From Celeribacter halophilus (lineage in GTDB: Bacteria > Pseudomonadota > Alphaproteobacteria > Rhodobacterales > Rhodobacteraceae), in assembly GCF_900114135.1 (NCBI RefSeq), contig NZ_FORY01000010.1, positions 69,219 through 133,218 of the forward strand: a DNA stretch of 64,000 bases, given 5' to 3'. Shown piece by piece: positions 1 through 9,191 of this stretch. The notes under the pieces are model-generated. The model was not told the DNA's origin. It made no database searches and saw only the letters and a program-made list of their open reading frames with translations. Each line of letters begins with the position of its first letter. The first letter of the stretch is position 1. The position numbers and the translations under genes are program-made.

Positions 1-251
1 GAAAACGCGGTGAAGCGCACGCGCTCTTCAGCCAGAAGCCGCAAAAGCTGTGCCCCCGTCTCGCCCCCCACCGCGATAAATGCCGTGCTGTCGCCGCCCA
101 GAAACTTGATGGCGCGAGACACATTGATCCCGCCGCCGCCCGGATCGGCCTCCGGCGTCTGACATCGCAGTTTCGGTCCCGCCTCGACACGAGCCGTAGC
201 GGTTGAAATATCCACCGTCGGGTTCAGCGTGATTGTCAGAATGTGTGTCAT
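1..251 (-). CDS. PfkB-family sugar kinase, N-terminal part (cut by window edge)
   Basis: The gene begins at the ATG whose complement is 249-251 and runs off the left edge, so only about 83 residues are visible. They show the N-terminal beta strand (HILTITLNPTVD), a KLRCQTP segment and the glycine-rich PGGGGINVSRAI substrate loop. This pattern is typical of E. coli PfkB (6-phosphofructokinase II) and 1-phosphofructokinase. The expected reaction is ATP-dependent phosphorylation of a sugar phosphate in the cytoplasm. The ATP-binding C-terminal half with the catalytic Asp is outside the window, so the substrate cannot be decided. The family is sure; PfkB-type over FruK-type is likely from the KLRC and GGGGINV wording. 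Confidence 0.85.
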   Translation of the reverse strand, partial: MTHILTITLNPTVDISTATARVEAGPKLRCQTPEADPGGGGINVSRAIKFLGGDSTAFIAVGGETGAQLLRLLAEERVRFTAF

Positions 252-448
252 GTGCGTGTATCCCGTTCGCCAGCGAGTCAATCCGGAGCCTAGCTTACAT
301 GCGGTAGCGATAACAACTTTGATCAAGGTCAGGATCAACGCCGGATTTGTGAAGAATTATCAGAATTGGCATGAAAATTCATCGGCATAACAGGCGGTTC
401 AGGCAGAATTTGCGAGGTCGAGGCGGCATGTTGCATGTTCGGGACATG

Positions 449-479
449 AAAACGGCCGCAGCGGAGGGGCTGCGACCGT
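449..479 (-). terminator. Rho-independent terminator of the MBL-fold hydrolase gene
   Basis: Read on the minus strand, CGGTCGCAGCC pairs with GGCTGCGGCCG around a short loop, with one mismatch, and is followed by TTTTC. It lies about 45 bases past the stop of the 522-1466 gene, the right place to end that transcript. Confidence 0.65.
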
Positions 480-521
480 GATGAGTGAGGCCGTCGAAAG
501 TAAATCCGTGACGGCGTTCCG

Positions 522-1466
522 TCAGCTTTCGATCATCATCTGATAGCTCGCGGGCACATATTCAAAACTGCTGTCAACGGCGCGGACATAGCCGATGGCG
601 GGGAAGGGCATGTGGTAGCCGATGAAGGGCACGCGATCCGCAGCCATCATGTCGAGCATCTTGCGGCGGGTTTGTGCGGCGGCGGCTTTGTCGGCGTCAA
701 AGCTGACCTCCCAATCGGGATGGGCGAGCGAGTAGACGTAGTGATTGGCAAAATCGACCGCAAGGATCAGGCGCTCTCCTTCGCTTTCAATGTGGAACGC
801 CATATGGCCGGGCGTGTGACCGAAGGCTTCCATCGCGGTGATGCCGGGGGCGACTTCAGATCCGCCTTTGAGCAGGTCGAACTGTTCCTGAAGGGGACGG
901 ATTTTCGCTTCGAACCCTTCGTTGCCTGTGCTTTCCCAATGGCCCATTTCAACAGAGCCCGTGGAATAGGCCGCATTGGCAAAGGTCGGCGTGCCGTCAT
1001 AGATGCCACCGATGTGGTCGCCATGCATGTGGGTGATGACCACGCGATCCACCTGATCGGCGGTATAGCCCGCAGCTTCCAGCGCGGCGGTGATGCCTGC
1101 GGGGTTCAGACCCGTGTCGAACAGGATCAGTTCTGCGCCGGTGTTGATCAGCGTGGGGGTGAAGAAGAACTGGGCCGCATCTGCGGGGATGAAGGCGGCT
1201 TCGGAAGCGGCGGCGAAATCCTCATCCGTGGCATTCAGCCCGAAGATTTTGTGCGGGTCCGCGACGGTGCGGGTGCCTGCCAAAAGCGTCGTGACCTCGA
1301 AATTTCCGAGCGCAAAGCGGCGATAGGGCGCAAGCGAAGCGCCCATTATCGGCGCCTCTGCTGATGCGCCAAAGGGCAGGCTGGAAGCGACAGGCAGGGC
1401 GGCGGCCCCCAAAAGAAGGTGGCGACGTGACAGGTAGGGGCTGGACGGTTGTGCTGTAATTTTCAT
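522..1466 (-). CDS. Tat-exported metallo-beta-lactamase-fold hydrolase
   Basis: The mature protein has the metallo-beta-lactamase signature THMHGDHIGG, preceded by an FDTGLNP strand and followed by later metal-ligand regions (GHTPGH, then an AVDFANH segment). It should be a di-zinc hydrolase acting on an ester, lactone or similar bond. The N-terminus carries a twin-arginine signal (SRRHLLLGAAALPVASS), so it is predicted to fold in the cytoplasm and be exported to the periplasm. I chose the ATG at 1466 because GGGAG precedes it at good spacing and it places the Tat motif near the N-terminus; an upstream in-frame ATG at 1538 would add 24 unlikely residues. It stands alone with its own terminator. 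The substrate is unknown; quorum-quenching lactonase or a general MBL hydrolase are both possible. Confidence 0.85.
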   Translation of the reverse strand: MKITAQPSSPYLSRRHLLLGAAALPVASSLPFGASAEAPIMGASLAPYRRFALGNFEVTTLLAGTRTVADPHKIFGLNATDEDFAAASEAAFIPADAAQFFFTPTLINTGAELILFDTGLNPAGITAALEAAGYTADQVDRVVITHMHGDHIGGIYDGTPTFANAAYSTGSVEMGHWESTGNEGFEAKIRPLQEQFDLLKGGSEVAPGITAMEAFGHTPGHMAFHIESEGERLILAVDFANHYVYSLAHPDWEVSFDADKAAAAQTRRKMLDMMAADRVPFIGYHMPFPAIGYVRAVDSSFEYVPASYQMMIES

Positions 1467-1566
1467 CTGTGATCTCCCGATGTTGTTGGCATCAAGGATA
1501 GCACGGGAAGGGAAAAGATCGCATGACATTTTCGTCAAATCGCAGATGCCCGACCGGCCTCACCGT

Positions 1567-1986
1567 TCAGTCGTATTCCCACCACTTGTCGATCGTGGCG
1601 ATGTCGTCATCCGACCAGCCGAAATGATGCGCCAGCTCATGCACGGTGACATGGGCCACCATCTGTTGCAGCGTCACAGTCCCACGCATACACCATTCAT
1701 CGAGAATGGGCCTGCGGAACAGCCAGATCGTGTCCGGCGCGGTGGCCTGATCCATGGTGGATTTCTCGGTCATCGGGATGCCTGTATAAAGCCCCGTAAG
1801 CTCGAACGGGTCGGCAATGCCGATCTCGGCCAGCAAATCTTCCGGCGCGAAGTCCATCACGGTCAGCGCGACATTCGCGGCCAGCACTTTGAAGGCCGGC
1901 GGCAGATCGGCCATTGTGGCGCGGGCGATGTCCTCGATCAGGTCGAGATCGGGCGCGGTTGCATCAAGAAGGGGTGATGTCATCAT
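1567..1986 (-). CDS. Small zinc metallopeptidase-family protein (zincin fold, HExxH)
   Basis: A 139-residue protein with the motif TVHELAHHFG near the C-terminus. HExxH with a following glycine is the zinc site of the small alphaproteobacterial metallopeptidase family (Zincin_1, formerly DUF1025). Length and acidic character fit that family, whose substrates are not established. The reading frame stays open far upstream across gltX, but that extension is antisense to gltX. The start at 1986 has CCGGAG four bases upstream and gives the usual family length. A second ATG three bases on (1983) is an alternative. It is divergent from gltX, with 78 bases between the two starts. Confidence 0.85.
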   Translation of the reverse strand: MMTSPLLDATAPDLDLIEDIARATMADLPPAFKVLAANVALTVMDFAPEDLLAEIGIADPFELTGLYTGIPMTEKSTMDQATAPDTIWLFRRPILDEWCMRGTVTLQQMVAHVTVHELAHHFGWSDDDIATIDKWWEYD

Positions 1987-2064
1987 AGAACTCCGGTTGG
2001 GGCTTGCTCCGATATGGACTCTTCGGTCACGATATGAAAGAGGAAGCGCAACAGGAGACCTACG

Positions 2065-3387
2065 ATGATCGTCACACGTTTCGCGCCTTCGCCCACGGGC
2101 TTTATTCATGTCGGCAACCTGCGCACTGCGCTGTTCAACTATCTGATTACCCGAAAGGCCGGAGGGCAGTTCATTCTGCGCCTCGACGACACGGATCAGG
2201 AACGCTCGACTCAGGAATATGCCGACGGGGTTCTTGAAGATCTCGAATGGCTGGGCTTCACTTGGGACCGGTTCGAGAAACAGTCCACGCGTCTGGATCG
2301 CTATCGTGCCGCCGCCGATGAATTGCGCGCCAAAGGCCGCTTCTATGAGGCGTTCGAGACGCCGACAGAACTGGACCTCAAGCGCAAGAAACTGCTCAAC
2401 ATGGGCAAGCCGCCGGTTTATGACCGCGCCGCTCTGGAGCTGACCGACGCCGAGAAAGACGCCCTTCGCGCCGAGCGGGGCGACGGGGTCTGGCGGTTCA
2501 AGCTGGATCAGAAACGCATCGAATGGACTGACGGTATTCTGGGTGACATCTCGATTGATGCCGCCTCCGTCTCCGATCCGGTGCTGATCCGTGCCGATGG
2601 CCAGTTCCTCTACACGCTCGCCTCTGTCTGCGACGATGTGGACTATGGTGTGACCCATATTGTGCGCGGTTCCGACCATGTGACCAATACGGCCACGCAA
2701 ATCCAGATTATCGAAGCGCTGGGCGGCACGGTGCCGACCTTCGCCCACCACTCGCTTCTGACCGGACCGCAAGGCGAGGCGCTGTCGAAACGTCTCGGCA
2801 CGCTGTCTTTGCGTGATCTGCGCGAACAGGGCGTCGAGCCGATGGCGCTTTTGTCGCTGATGGCGCGTCTGGGCTCCAGCCAGCCGGTTGAATTGCGCAC
2901 CTCTATGGAAGAGTTGATCGAAGGGTTCGATCTCTCCACCTTCGGGTCCGCGCCGACGAAATTCGACACGCAGGACCTGTTCGCCCTGACCTCGCAGATC
3001 AACCACACCAAACCCTTCGCGGATGTGGCTGACGATGTGACTGCGCTGGGCGTTCCTGCTGAGATTGCGGAACCGTTCTGGACCGTTGTGCGCGAGAACA
3101 TCACTGTGAAAGCCGATATGAAAGGCTGGTGGAAGTTGTTCCGCGACGGTGCGACGCCGTTGGTGGCGGACGAGGACAAAGAGTTTGTGGCGCAAGCCTT
3201 CGCCATGTTGCCGGAGCCGCCCTATACCGCCGAGAGCTGGAAAGAGTGGACTAGTGCGGTGAAAGAGGCGACGGGTCGCAAGGGAAAAGGCTTGTTCATG
3301 CCGCTGCGCAAGGCTGTGACCGGCATGGAACGCGGACCGGATATGTCCCACGTTCTGCCGCTTTTGCAGAAAAAGCCCTCTCTTTAA
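2065..3387 (+). CDS. gltX: Glutamate--tRNA ligase
   Basis: Class I aminoacyl-tRNA synthetase charging tRNA-Glu with glutamate in the cytoplasm. The N-terminus reads APSPTGFIHVGNLRTA, the HIGH-type ATP signature, and the KMSKS-equivalent loop appears as ALSKRLGTLS near residue 240. The 440-residue length is slightly short for GltX (about 460-480) but the catalytic and anticodon-binding parts are both present. GGAGACC precedes the ATG. A strong terminator follows, so it is probably a single-gene transcript. Many alphaproteobacteria carry two GltX copies, one of which may charge tRNA-Gln for later amidation; which copy this is cannot be told here. Confidence 0.95.
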   Translation: MIVTRFAPSPTGFIHVGNLRTALFNYLITRKAGGQFILRLDDTDQERSTQEYADGVLEDLEWLGFTWDRFEKQSTRLDRYRAAADELRAKGRFYEAFETPTELDLKRKKLLNMGKPPVYDRAALELTDAEKDALRAERGDGVWRFKLDQKRIEWTDGILGDISIDAASVSDPVLIRADGQFLYTLASVCDDVDYGVTHIVRGSDHVTNTATQIQIIEALGGTVPTFAHHSLLTGPQGEALSKRLGTLSLRDLREQGVEPMALLSLMARLGSSQPVELRTSMEELIEGFDLSTFGSAPTKFDTQDLFALTSQINHTKPFADVADDVTALGVPAEIAEPFWTVVRENITVKADMKGWWKLFRDGATPLVADEDKEFVAQAFAMLPEPPYTAESWKEWTSAVKEATGRKGKGLFMPLRKAVTGMERGPDMSHVLPLLQKKPSL

Positions 3388-3414
3388 TCTGACTTGTTCA
3401 AAAATCAACAGAAA

Positions 3415-3447
3415 GCCGCCGCCGGAACCTCCGAGCGGCGGTTTTTT
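3415..3447 (+). terminator. Rho-independent terminator after gltX
   Basis: A GC-rich stem made of CCGCCG and CGGCGG closes a loop of about 13 bases and is followed directly by six T residues (3442-3447), 28 bases past the gltX stop. Confidence 0.85.
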
Positions 3448-3520
3448 CGTCTTTGGTTTCCGATAGGAAACTTTCTCCCTTGCCCCGAATCCACAGCTCC
3501 ACTAACGTGGCCTCAACATC

Positions 3521-3716
3521 GTGCGTCGGGAGAAGGGGCCACCCCTACCGAAGGAGCAACCGCCCCGGGAAACTCTCAGGTAAACGGACCTTCGCACGGT
3601 CAAACACTCTGGAGAGAGGGGTTGGTCCATCGGGCCGGACCTCCGCCGAAGGGATAACGATCTCAGGCACCAAGACAGAGGGGGCATCCAGCGGGGAAAC
3701 CCGCCTTGTGATGCCG
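3521..3716 (+). promoter_or_regulatory. Tandem glycine riboswitch (gcvT motif) upstream of gcvT
   Basis: The leader has both glycine-aptamer signatures. Aptamer 1 (about 3527-3616) contains CGGGAGA, ACCGAAGGAGCAA and AAACTCTCAGG. Aptamer 2 (about 3608-3684) contains ACTCTGGAGAG, GCCGAAGGGATAAC, CTCAGGCACC and the closing GACAGAGGGG. Paired aptamers before glycine cleavage genes are the classic arrangement, in which glycine binding switches expression on. Downstream, ggcatc (about 3683-3688) can pair with gatgcc (about 3710-3716) around a smaller GCGGG-GAAA-CCCGC hairpin. This is the likely expression platform just ahead of the gcvT ribosome binding site. Confidence 0.93.
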
Positions 3717-3756
3717 GGCGTGTTTGCGTCGGGCGAGAAACCTTGGAGGCTCGTTG

Positions 3757-4884
3757 ATGACCGAACTTTTGCGCACGCCGCTTTATGACTTCCACCTCAC
3801 GCACGGGGCCAAGATGGTCCCCTTCGCGGGTTACGAGATGCCCGTGCAATATCCGCTGGGCGTGATGAAAGAGCATCTGCATACCCGTGCTCAGGCGGGA
3901 TTGTTTGATGTCTCGCATATGGGGCAGGTGATGCTGAGCTCGCAGGAGGGTCATGACGCCTTGGCCCTTGCGCTGGAGGCTCTCGTGCCGGTTGATGTGC
4001 TGGGCCTGAAACCTTTGCGGCAGCGCTACGGGATTTTCACCAATGACGCGGGCGGTATTCTTGACGATCTGATGATCTCGAACACGGGGGAGGGGTTGTT
4101 TCTTGTGGTCAATGCGGCCTGCAAGGCGGAGGACATTGCCCATCTGCGCGCAAAGCTGCCGGATCATGTGACGGTGCAGGAGATCACCGACCGCGCGCTT
4201 CTGGCGTTGCAAGGGCCGATGGCGGAGGTAGCCTTGGCCCGTCTGGTGCCACAGGTCGCGGATTTGAAATTCATGGACAGTGTGCGGCTCAAGGTTGGTC
4301 AGGACGAATGGTGGATTTCGCGCTCCGGCTATACGGGTGAGGACGGGTTCGAGATCTCGATCCCTGCCGCTCGCGCTGCGGAAATTGCCGAAGCGCTTGT
4401 GGCAATGGAGGAGGTTGCACCCATCGGCCTTGGCGCGCGCGACAGTCTGCGGCTTGAGGCAGGGCTGTGCCTTTATGGCCATGACATAGACACGACCACT
4501 ACACCGGTCGAAGGCAATATCGCATGGGCGATCCAGAAGGTCCGGCGCACCGGCGGCGCACGGGCAGGGGGCTTTCCCGGCGCGGAGCGTATCCTGAGCG
4601 AGTTGGACAAGGGAGCCGCGCGCAAACGTGTGGGTCTGTTGCCCCAAGGCCGTGCGCCGATGCGCGAAGGCACGCCGCTGTTCGCCACGGCAGAGAGTGA
4701 TGCGCAGATCGGGGAGATCACCTCCGGCGGCTTCGGCCCTTCGGTCGCGCGCCCTGTGGCGATGGGCTACCTGCCGGTTGACTATTGCGCCAATGATACC
4801 GAAGTTTTCGCAGAATTGCGGGGCAAACGCCTGCCGGTCACGGTGGCGCCGATGCCCTTCCGCCCTTCAACTTACAAACGCTGA
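3757..4884 (+). CDS. gcvT: Glycine cleavage system T protein (aminomethyltransferase)
   Basis: Transfers the methylene group from aminomethyl-lipoyl GcvH to tetrahydrofolate, releasing ammonia. The 375-residue protein starts with LRTPLYDFHLTHGAKMVPFAGYEMP, split here as LRTPLYDFHL and KMVPFAGYEMP, which is characteristic of GcvT, followed by GLFDVSHMGQ and the later SRSGYTGEDGFEI folate-site segment. The ATG at 3757 is chosen because TTGGAGG lies seven bases upstream and it follows the riboswitch; the frame is open further upstream but only through riboswitch sequence. It is the first gene of gcvT-gcvH-gcvP, controlled by the glycine riboswitch. Confidence 0.95.
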   Translation: MTELLRTPLYDFHLTHGAKMVPFAGYEMPVQYPLGVMKEHLHTRAQAGLFDVSHMGQVMLSSQEGHDALALALEALVPVDVLGLKPLRQRYGIFTNDAGGILDDLMISNTGEGLFLVVNAACKAEDIAHLRAKLPDHVTVQEITDRALLALQGPMAEVALARLVPQVADLKFMDSVRLKVGQDEWWISRSGYTGEDGFEISIPAARAAEIAEALVAMEEVAPIGLGARDSLRLEAGLCLYGHDIDTTTTPVEGNIAWAIQKVRRTGGARAGGFPGAERILSELDKGAARKRVGLLPQGRAPMREGTPLFATAESDAQIGEITSGGFGPSVARPVAMGYLPVDYCANDTEVFAELRGKRLPVTVAPMPFRPSTYKR

Positions 4885-4908
4885 AACTGACCTAAAGGGA
4901 CCACTGAA

Positions 4909-5280
4909 ATGGCCGCTGATATCAAATTTACCGAAGAACACGAATGGCTCCGCGTCGAGGACGATCTGGTCGTCGTCGGCATCACGGAACACGCCGCAGA
5001 ACAACTGGGCGACGTGGTGTTCGTCGAACTGCCGGACGAAGGCGCGACCGTGTCGAAAGACGACGAGGTCGTGGTGATCGAGAGCGTCAAGGCCGCCTCC
5101 GACATTCTGGCGCCGCTGGATGGCGAGATCGTCGAGGTGAACGAACCTTTGACCGAAGATCCGGGCAAGGTGGGTGAAGATCCCTTGGGGGATGCGTGGT
5201 TCTTCAAAATGAAGATCGAGGATATGTCCGCACTCGACGATTTCATGTCCGAAGCGGAATACAAAGCCTACATCGGCTAA
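4909..5280 (+). CDS. gcvH: Glycine cleavage system H protein (lipoyl carrier)
   Basis: A 123-residue lipoyl carrier that shuttles the aminomethyl group between GcvP, GcvT and the L protein. The N-terminus ([12 protein letters not shown]) and the lipoylation motif [13 protein letters not shown], with the modified Lys near residue 65, are diagnostic. It lies 24 bases after gcvT, with AAAGGGACC before the ATG. The length is normal for the family. Confidence 0.96.
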   Translation: MAADIKFTEEHEWLRVEDDLVVVGITEHAAEQLGDVVFVELPDEGATVSKDDEVVVIESVKAASDILAPLDGEIVEVNEPLTEDPGKVGEDPLGDAWFFKMKIEDMSALDDFMSEAEYKAYIG

Positions 5281-5345
5281 CGCCTTTCGGGAAAAGCGTG
5301 AGGCAAGATTTTCTCGAAACGTCCCAACTGTTCAACCGTCGCATA

Positions 5346-5386
5346 GCGTGTCCGCACAAGCCTGCCTTACCCTTGTGTGGACACGC
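5346..5386 (+). other. Strong stem-loop in the gcvH-gcvP spacer
   Basis: GCGTGTCCGCACAAG (5346-5360) pairs with CTTGTGTGGACACGC (5372-5386) over 15 positions, with a single G:U, around an 11-base loop. It lies only 16 bases before the gcvP GTG and is not followed by a T run, so a simple terminator is unlikely. An mRNA-processing, stabilising or translation-coupling element between gcvH and gcvP is a reasonable inference. Confidence 0.6.
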
Positions 5387-5402
5387 GTCAAGGAACGCAA
5401 TC

Positions 5403-8249
5403 GTGGCCTATACACCCTCATCCTATAATCCCTATGATTTTGCCAACCGCCGCCACATCGGCCCTTCTCCGGCGGAGATGGAGGAGATGCTCGACGTGGT
5501 CGGTGTCTCCTCTCTGGATGCGCTGATCGACGAGACCGTGCCGATGGGCATCCGGCAGATGGAGCCTTTGAACTGGGCGCCGATGACGGAGCATGAGGTG
5601 CTGGGCCATATCCGCAAGGTGGCCAAGCGCAATCTCGTGATGACCTCGCTCATCGGTCAGGGGTTTTACGGCACGGCCACGCCGCCCGCGATCCAGCGCA
5701 ACATCCTTGAAAACCCAGCATGGTATACGGCTTACACGCCCTACCAGCCGGAGATTGCGCAGGGGCGTCTGGAGGCCTTGTTGAACTTCCAGACAATGGT
5801 CAGCGATTTGACAGGGCTGCCGGTCGCCAATGCCTCGCTTCTGGACGAGGCCACCGCCTGCGCCGAGGCGATGACCATGGCGAAACGTGTGTCGAAGTCG
5901 AAAGGGGCGCGGTTCTTTGTGGACGAGAACTGCCATCCGCAGAATATCGAAGTGATGAAAACCCGCGCGGCCCCTCTGGGCATCGAGATTGTCATCGGCG
6001 ATCCGGCGGCGCTGGAGCCGGAAGATGTCTTTGGTGCGATTTTCCAATATCCGGGTACCTACGGCCATGTCTCGGACTTCACCGATCAGATCTCCGTTCT
6101 GCACGCCGGTAAGGCGGTCGCGATCATGGCGACTGACCTTATGGCGCTGACGATGCTCAAGGATCCGGGTGCGATGGATGCCGATATTGCGGTCGGATCG
6201 GCGCAGCGCTTTGGCGTGCCGATGGGCTTTGGTGGTCCGCACGCGGCCTTCATGTCCTGCAAGGATGCGATGAAACGCGCCATGCCGGGCCGGATTGTCG
6301 GCGTCTCTGTCGATGCCAACGGCAACCGCGCCTATCGCCTGAGCCTTCAGACCCGCGAACAGCATATCCGGCGCGAGAAAGCCACCTCCAATGTCTGCAC
6401 GGCGCAGGCCTTGTTGGCGGTCATGGCGTCGTTTTATGCCGTGTTCCACGGGCCGCAAGGACTGCGCGCCATCGGTGAACAAATCCACGCCAAGGCGGTG
6501 AAACTGGCCGAAGGGCTCAAGGCCGAAGGGTTCAAAGTCTCGCCGGATGCGTTCTTTGACACGATCACGGTTGAGGTTGGCGCGATGCAGGGCGTGATCC
6601 TGCGTTCCGCCGTGGCCGAGGGGATCAACCTGCGCAAGGTGGGCAAGAACCGGATCGGCATTTCGATGGATGAAATGGCCGATGATGAGGTCATCACAAA
6701 GGTCTGGCGCGCCTTCGGGCATGAGGCAGAGGTGCCGGAGGACTTCCCCGGTCTCGGTTTCCCCGAAACGCTTCTGCGCGAGAGTGAGTACCTCACCCAT
6801 CCGATTTTCGGCATGAACCGCGCCGAGGGCGAGATGATGCGCTACATGCGGCGCTTGGCGGACCGTGATCTGGCGCTGGACCGGGCGATGATCCCGCTCG
6901 GCTCCTGCACAATGAAGCTGAACGCAGCTGTCGAGATGATGCCGATTACATGGCCGGAATTCAACGCGATCCACCCCTATGCTCCTGTGGACCAGTCCGA
7001 AGGCTATCGCTACATGATCGAGGACCTGAGCGCGAAGCTTTGCGAGATCACCGGCTATGACGCCATGTCGATGCAGCCCAATTCCGGTGCGCAGGGCGAA
7101 TATGCCGGACTTCTGACCATCATGGGCTATCACCGCGCAAACGGGCAGGGCGGGCGCAATATCTGCCTCATCCCCATGTCGGCCCATGGCACCAATCCGG
7201 CTTCTGCGCAGATGGTGGGTCTCAAGGTCGTGGTGGTGAAGTCGGCGGAGAATGGCGACATTGATCTGGAAGATTTCCGTGCCAAGGCCGAAGCGGCAGG
7301 CGACAAACTTGCCGCCTGTATGATCACCTATCCTTCCACTCACGGGGTATTCGAGGAGACGGTGAAAGAGGTCTGCAAGATCACCCATGACCATGGCGGT
7401 CAGGTCTATCTCGACGGGGCGAATCTGAACGCGCTGGTCGGGCTGGCGAAACCTGGAGAGATCGGCTCCGACGTGAGCCACCTCAATCTGCACAAGACCT
7501 TCTGCATCCCTCATGGCGGCGGCGGTCCGGGCATGGGCCCCATCGGCGTCAAAGCGCATCTTGCTCGGTTCCTGCCCGGCGCGCCTGACGGATCGGGCGA
7601 GGTCGGCCCTGTGTCCGGCGCACAATACGGCTCCGCCTCGATCCTGCCGATTTCATGGGCCTATTGCATGCTCATGGGCGGCGCAGGGCTGACGCAGGCG
7701 ACGAAGGTGGCAATCCTCAATGCCAATTATATCGCCGCCCGTCTCGATGAGGCCTTCCCTGTGCTTTACAAGGGCAAACAGGGGCGTGTGGCGCATGAGT
7801 GCATTGTGGACCCGCGTGCTTTCGAGAAGACCACAGGTGTCTCCGTGGACGATATCGCCAAGCGGCTGATCGACAGCGGTTTTCATGCGCCTACCATGTC
7901 TTTCCCCGTGCCCGGCACCTTGATGATCGAGCCGACAGAAAGCGAAACCAAGGCGGAGCTTGACCGGTTCTGCGAGGCGATGCTGTCGATCCGGTCCGAG
8001 ATCGCGCAGATCGAAAGCGGGGAACTCCCCGAGGACATCAACCCGCTGAAACTCGCGCCGCATACGGTGGGCGATCTGGTGGCAGAGTGGGACCGGCCTT
8101 ATCCGCGTGAACAGGGCTGTTTCCCACCGGGGGCCTTCCGCGTGGACAAATACTGGCCGCCTGTGGGACGTGTGGACAACGCTTATGGTGATCGCAACCT
8201 GATCTGCCTCTGTCCGCCGCCGGAACACTATGTTGAAGCCGCAGAATAG
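5403..8249 (+). CDS. gcvP: Glycine dehydrogenase (decarboxylating), P protein
   Basis: PLP enzyme that decarboxylates glycine and passes the aminomethyl group to lipoyl-GcvH. It is the single-chain form: an N-terminal half ([15 protein letters not shown] start) and a C-terminal half with the PLP lysine in [18 protein letters not shown]. At 948 residues it matches the full-length homodimeric type. I chose the GTG at 5403 because AAGGA stands at ideal spacing and the protein then begins [13 protein letters not shown], as expected. Earlier in-frame starts would run through the end of gcvH and the hairpin. It is the last gene of the riboswitch-controlled operon. Confidence 0.95.
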   Translation: MAYTPSSYNPYDFANRRHIGPSPAEMEEMLDVVGVSSLDALIDETVPMGIRQMEPLNWAPMTEHEVLGHIRKVAKRNLVMTSLIGQGFYGTATPPAIQRNILENPAWYTAYTPYQPEIAQGRLEALLNFQTMVSDLTGLPVANASLLDEATACAEAMTMAKRVSKSKGARFFVDENCHPQNIEVMKTRAAPLGIEIVIGDPAALEPEDVFGAIFQYPGTYGHVSDFTDQISVLHAGKAVAIMATDLMALTMLKDPGAMDADIAVGSAQRFGVPMGFGGPHAAFMSCKDAMKRAMPGRIVGVSVDANGNRAYRLSLQTREQHIRREKATSNVCTAQALLAVMASFYAVFHGPQGLRAIGEQIHAKAVKLAEGLKAEGFKVSPDAFFDTITVEVGAMQGVILRSAVAEGINLRKVGKNRIGISMDEMADDEVITKVWRAFGHEAEVPEDFPGLGFPETLLRESEYLTHPIFGMNRAEGEMMRYMRRLADRDLALDRAMIPLGSCTMKLNAAVEMMPITWPEFNAIHPYAPVDQSEGYRYMIEDLSAKLCEITGYDAMSMQPNSGAQGEYAGLLTIMGYHRANGQGGRNICLIPMSAHGTNPASAQMVGLKVVVVKSAENGDIDLEDFRAKAEAAGDKLAACMITYPSTHGVFEETVKEVCKITHDHGGQVYLDGANLNALVGLAKPGEIGSDVSHLNLHKTFCIPHGGGGPGMGPIGVKAHLARFLPGAPDGSGEVGPVSGAQYGSASILPISWAYCMLMGGAGLTQATKVAILNANYIAARLDEAFPVLYKGKQGRVAHECIVDPRAFEKTTGVSVDDIAKRLIDSGFHAPTMSFPVPGTLMIEPTESETKAELDRFCEAMLSIRSEIAQIESGELPEDINPLKLAPHTVGDLVAEWDRPYPREQGCFPPGAFRVDKYWPPVGRVDNAYGDRNLICLCPPPEHYVEAAE

Positions 8250-8363
8250 CGGGGGAGTGTGTCCGAAGGTGTTTGCGGAAAGAGCGTCATTCTGACCTCT
8301 TGAACCGGAGGCCATTCGGGCACATATATTCTGCAATATGAATGTGAATGGGAGGCCACCGCA

Positions 8364-8825
8364 ATGGTCGCTACTCTTGATAAAACGGATGTCAAACTCG
8401 CGTGCCCGACCTGTGGTCAGGTGAATCGCGTGCCCGTGGCAAAGCTCTCTGCCGGTCCGAAATGCGGCACCTGTGGCGAGCCTTTGATGTCAGGCAAAGT
8501 GGCAGAGCTTGACCCGAAAGGGCTGAAGGCTTTGTCCACCAAAGATGATCTGCCGGTTCTCGTTGATTTCTGGGCTCCGTGGTGCGGCCCGTGCCGCATG
8601 ATGGCACCGGAATTCGCCAAGGCCGCGCAAGAACTCAAAGGCCGTGCGCGCTTTGCCAAGATCAACACCGAGGACCATCCGACCGTGTCGATGAAAAACG
8701 GCATCCGCGGTATTCCCGCGCTGATCCTCTATCAAGGCGGCAAGGAAGTCGCGCGCATCGCAGGCGCACGTCCGGCCCGCGACATTGTGGCCTTTGTCGA
8801 GCAAAACGGCAAAATGCCCGCCTGA
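8364..8825 (+). CDS. trxC: Thioredoxin 2 (TrxC type) with N-terminal zinc ribbon
   Basis: Cytoplasmic disulfide reductase of 153 residues. The N-terminal zinc ribbon has paired motifs CPTCG and CGTCG, which separate TrxC from TrxA. The thioredoxin domain follows with the active site FWAPWCGPC and the cis-proline segment GIRGIPAL. GGGAGG lies just upstream of the ATG. It follows gcvP after 114 bases but is probably transcribed separately. TrxC is linked to oxidative stress in other bacteria; no OxyR site was recognised here. Confidence 0.93.
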   Translation: MVATLDKTDVKLACPTCGQVNRVPVAKLSAGPKCGTCGEPLMSGKVAELDPKGLKALSTKDDLPVLVDFWAPWCGPCRMMAPEFAKAAQELKGRARFAKINTEDHPTVSMKNGIRGIPALILYQGGKEVARIAGARPARDIVAFVEQNGKMPA

Positions 8826-8830
8826 AACCT

Positions 8831-8866
8831 GTTTCGGGCCGCTTGACTTTTCGGCCCGAAACTTTC
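8831..8866 (+). terminator. Hairpin after trxC
   Basis: GTTTCGGGCCG (8831-8841) and CGGCCCGAAAC (8852-8862) form a perfect 11-bp stem with a 10-base loop immediately past the trxC stop. The T tract is weak (CTTTC). It may still end trxC transcription. Confidence 0.6.
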
Positions 8867-8871
8867 AAATC
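8843..8871 (+). promoter_or_regulatory. Candidate promoter of the tRNA-Ala gene
   Basis: TTGACT (8843-8848) is a good -35 box, and TCAAAT or CAAATC starts 16-17 bases later, placing transcription start near the tRNA. The -35 box lies inside the loop of the trxC hairpin. The -10 match is modest. Confidence 0.4.
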
Positions 8872-8883
8872 TTGCACCAGCGT

Positions 8884-8959
<76 letters not shown>

Positions 8960-9191
8960 TTTTCCCGTTTTGTTATTGGACCATAAGAGTTCATCTTAGG
9001 GTCAAGTATGTTCTGAAACACAAGGTGTGGTGGCAGTTTTGCAGGTTCAGAACAAACGCGCTCCGTCTCTGACTTTTCGCGGAAGGTCTTTGTTGTCAGG
9101 CATTATTATGCGCCGGCACAAAGAAATAAATCAGACACAAAGCGCCGCTTGGATCTTGGATGGGCGTTAATTGGGCGCAACGTTTTCACTC

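Noticed and set aside
1993..3408. Open minus-strand frame extending the small metallopeptidase to 613 residues
   Set aside because: The extra part is antisense to gltX; a good ribosome site and normal family length support the start at 1986.
5418..7625. 735-codon minus-strand frame opposite gcvP
   Set aside because: Shadow of high-GC codon use; gcvP is certain from its motifs and the antisense protein is rich in Arg, His and Gly without any family signature.
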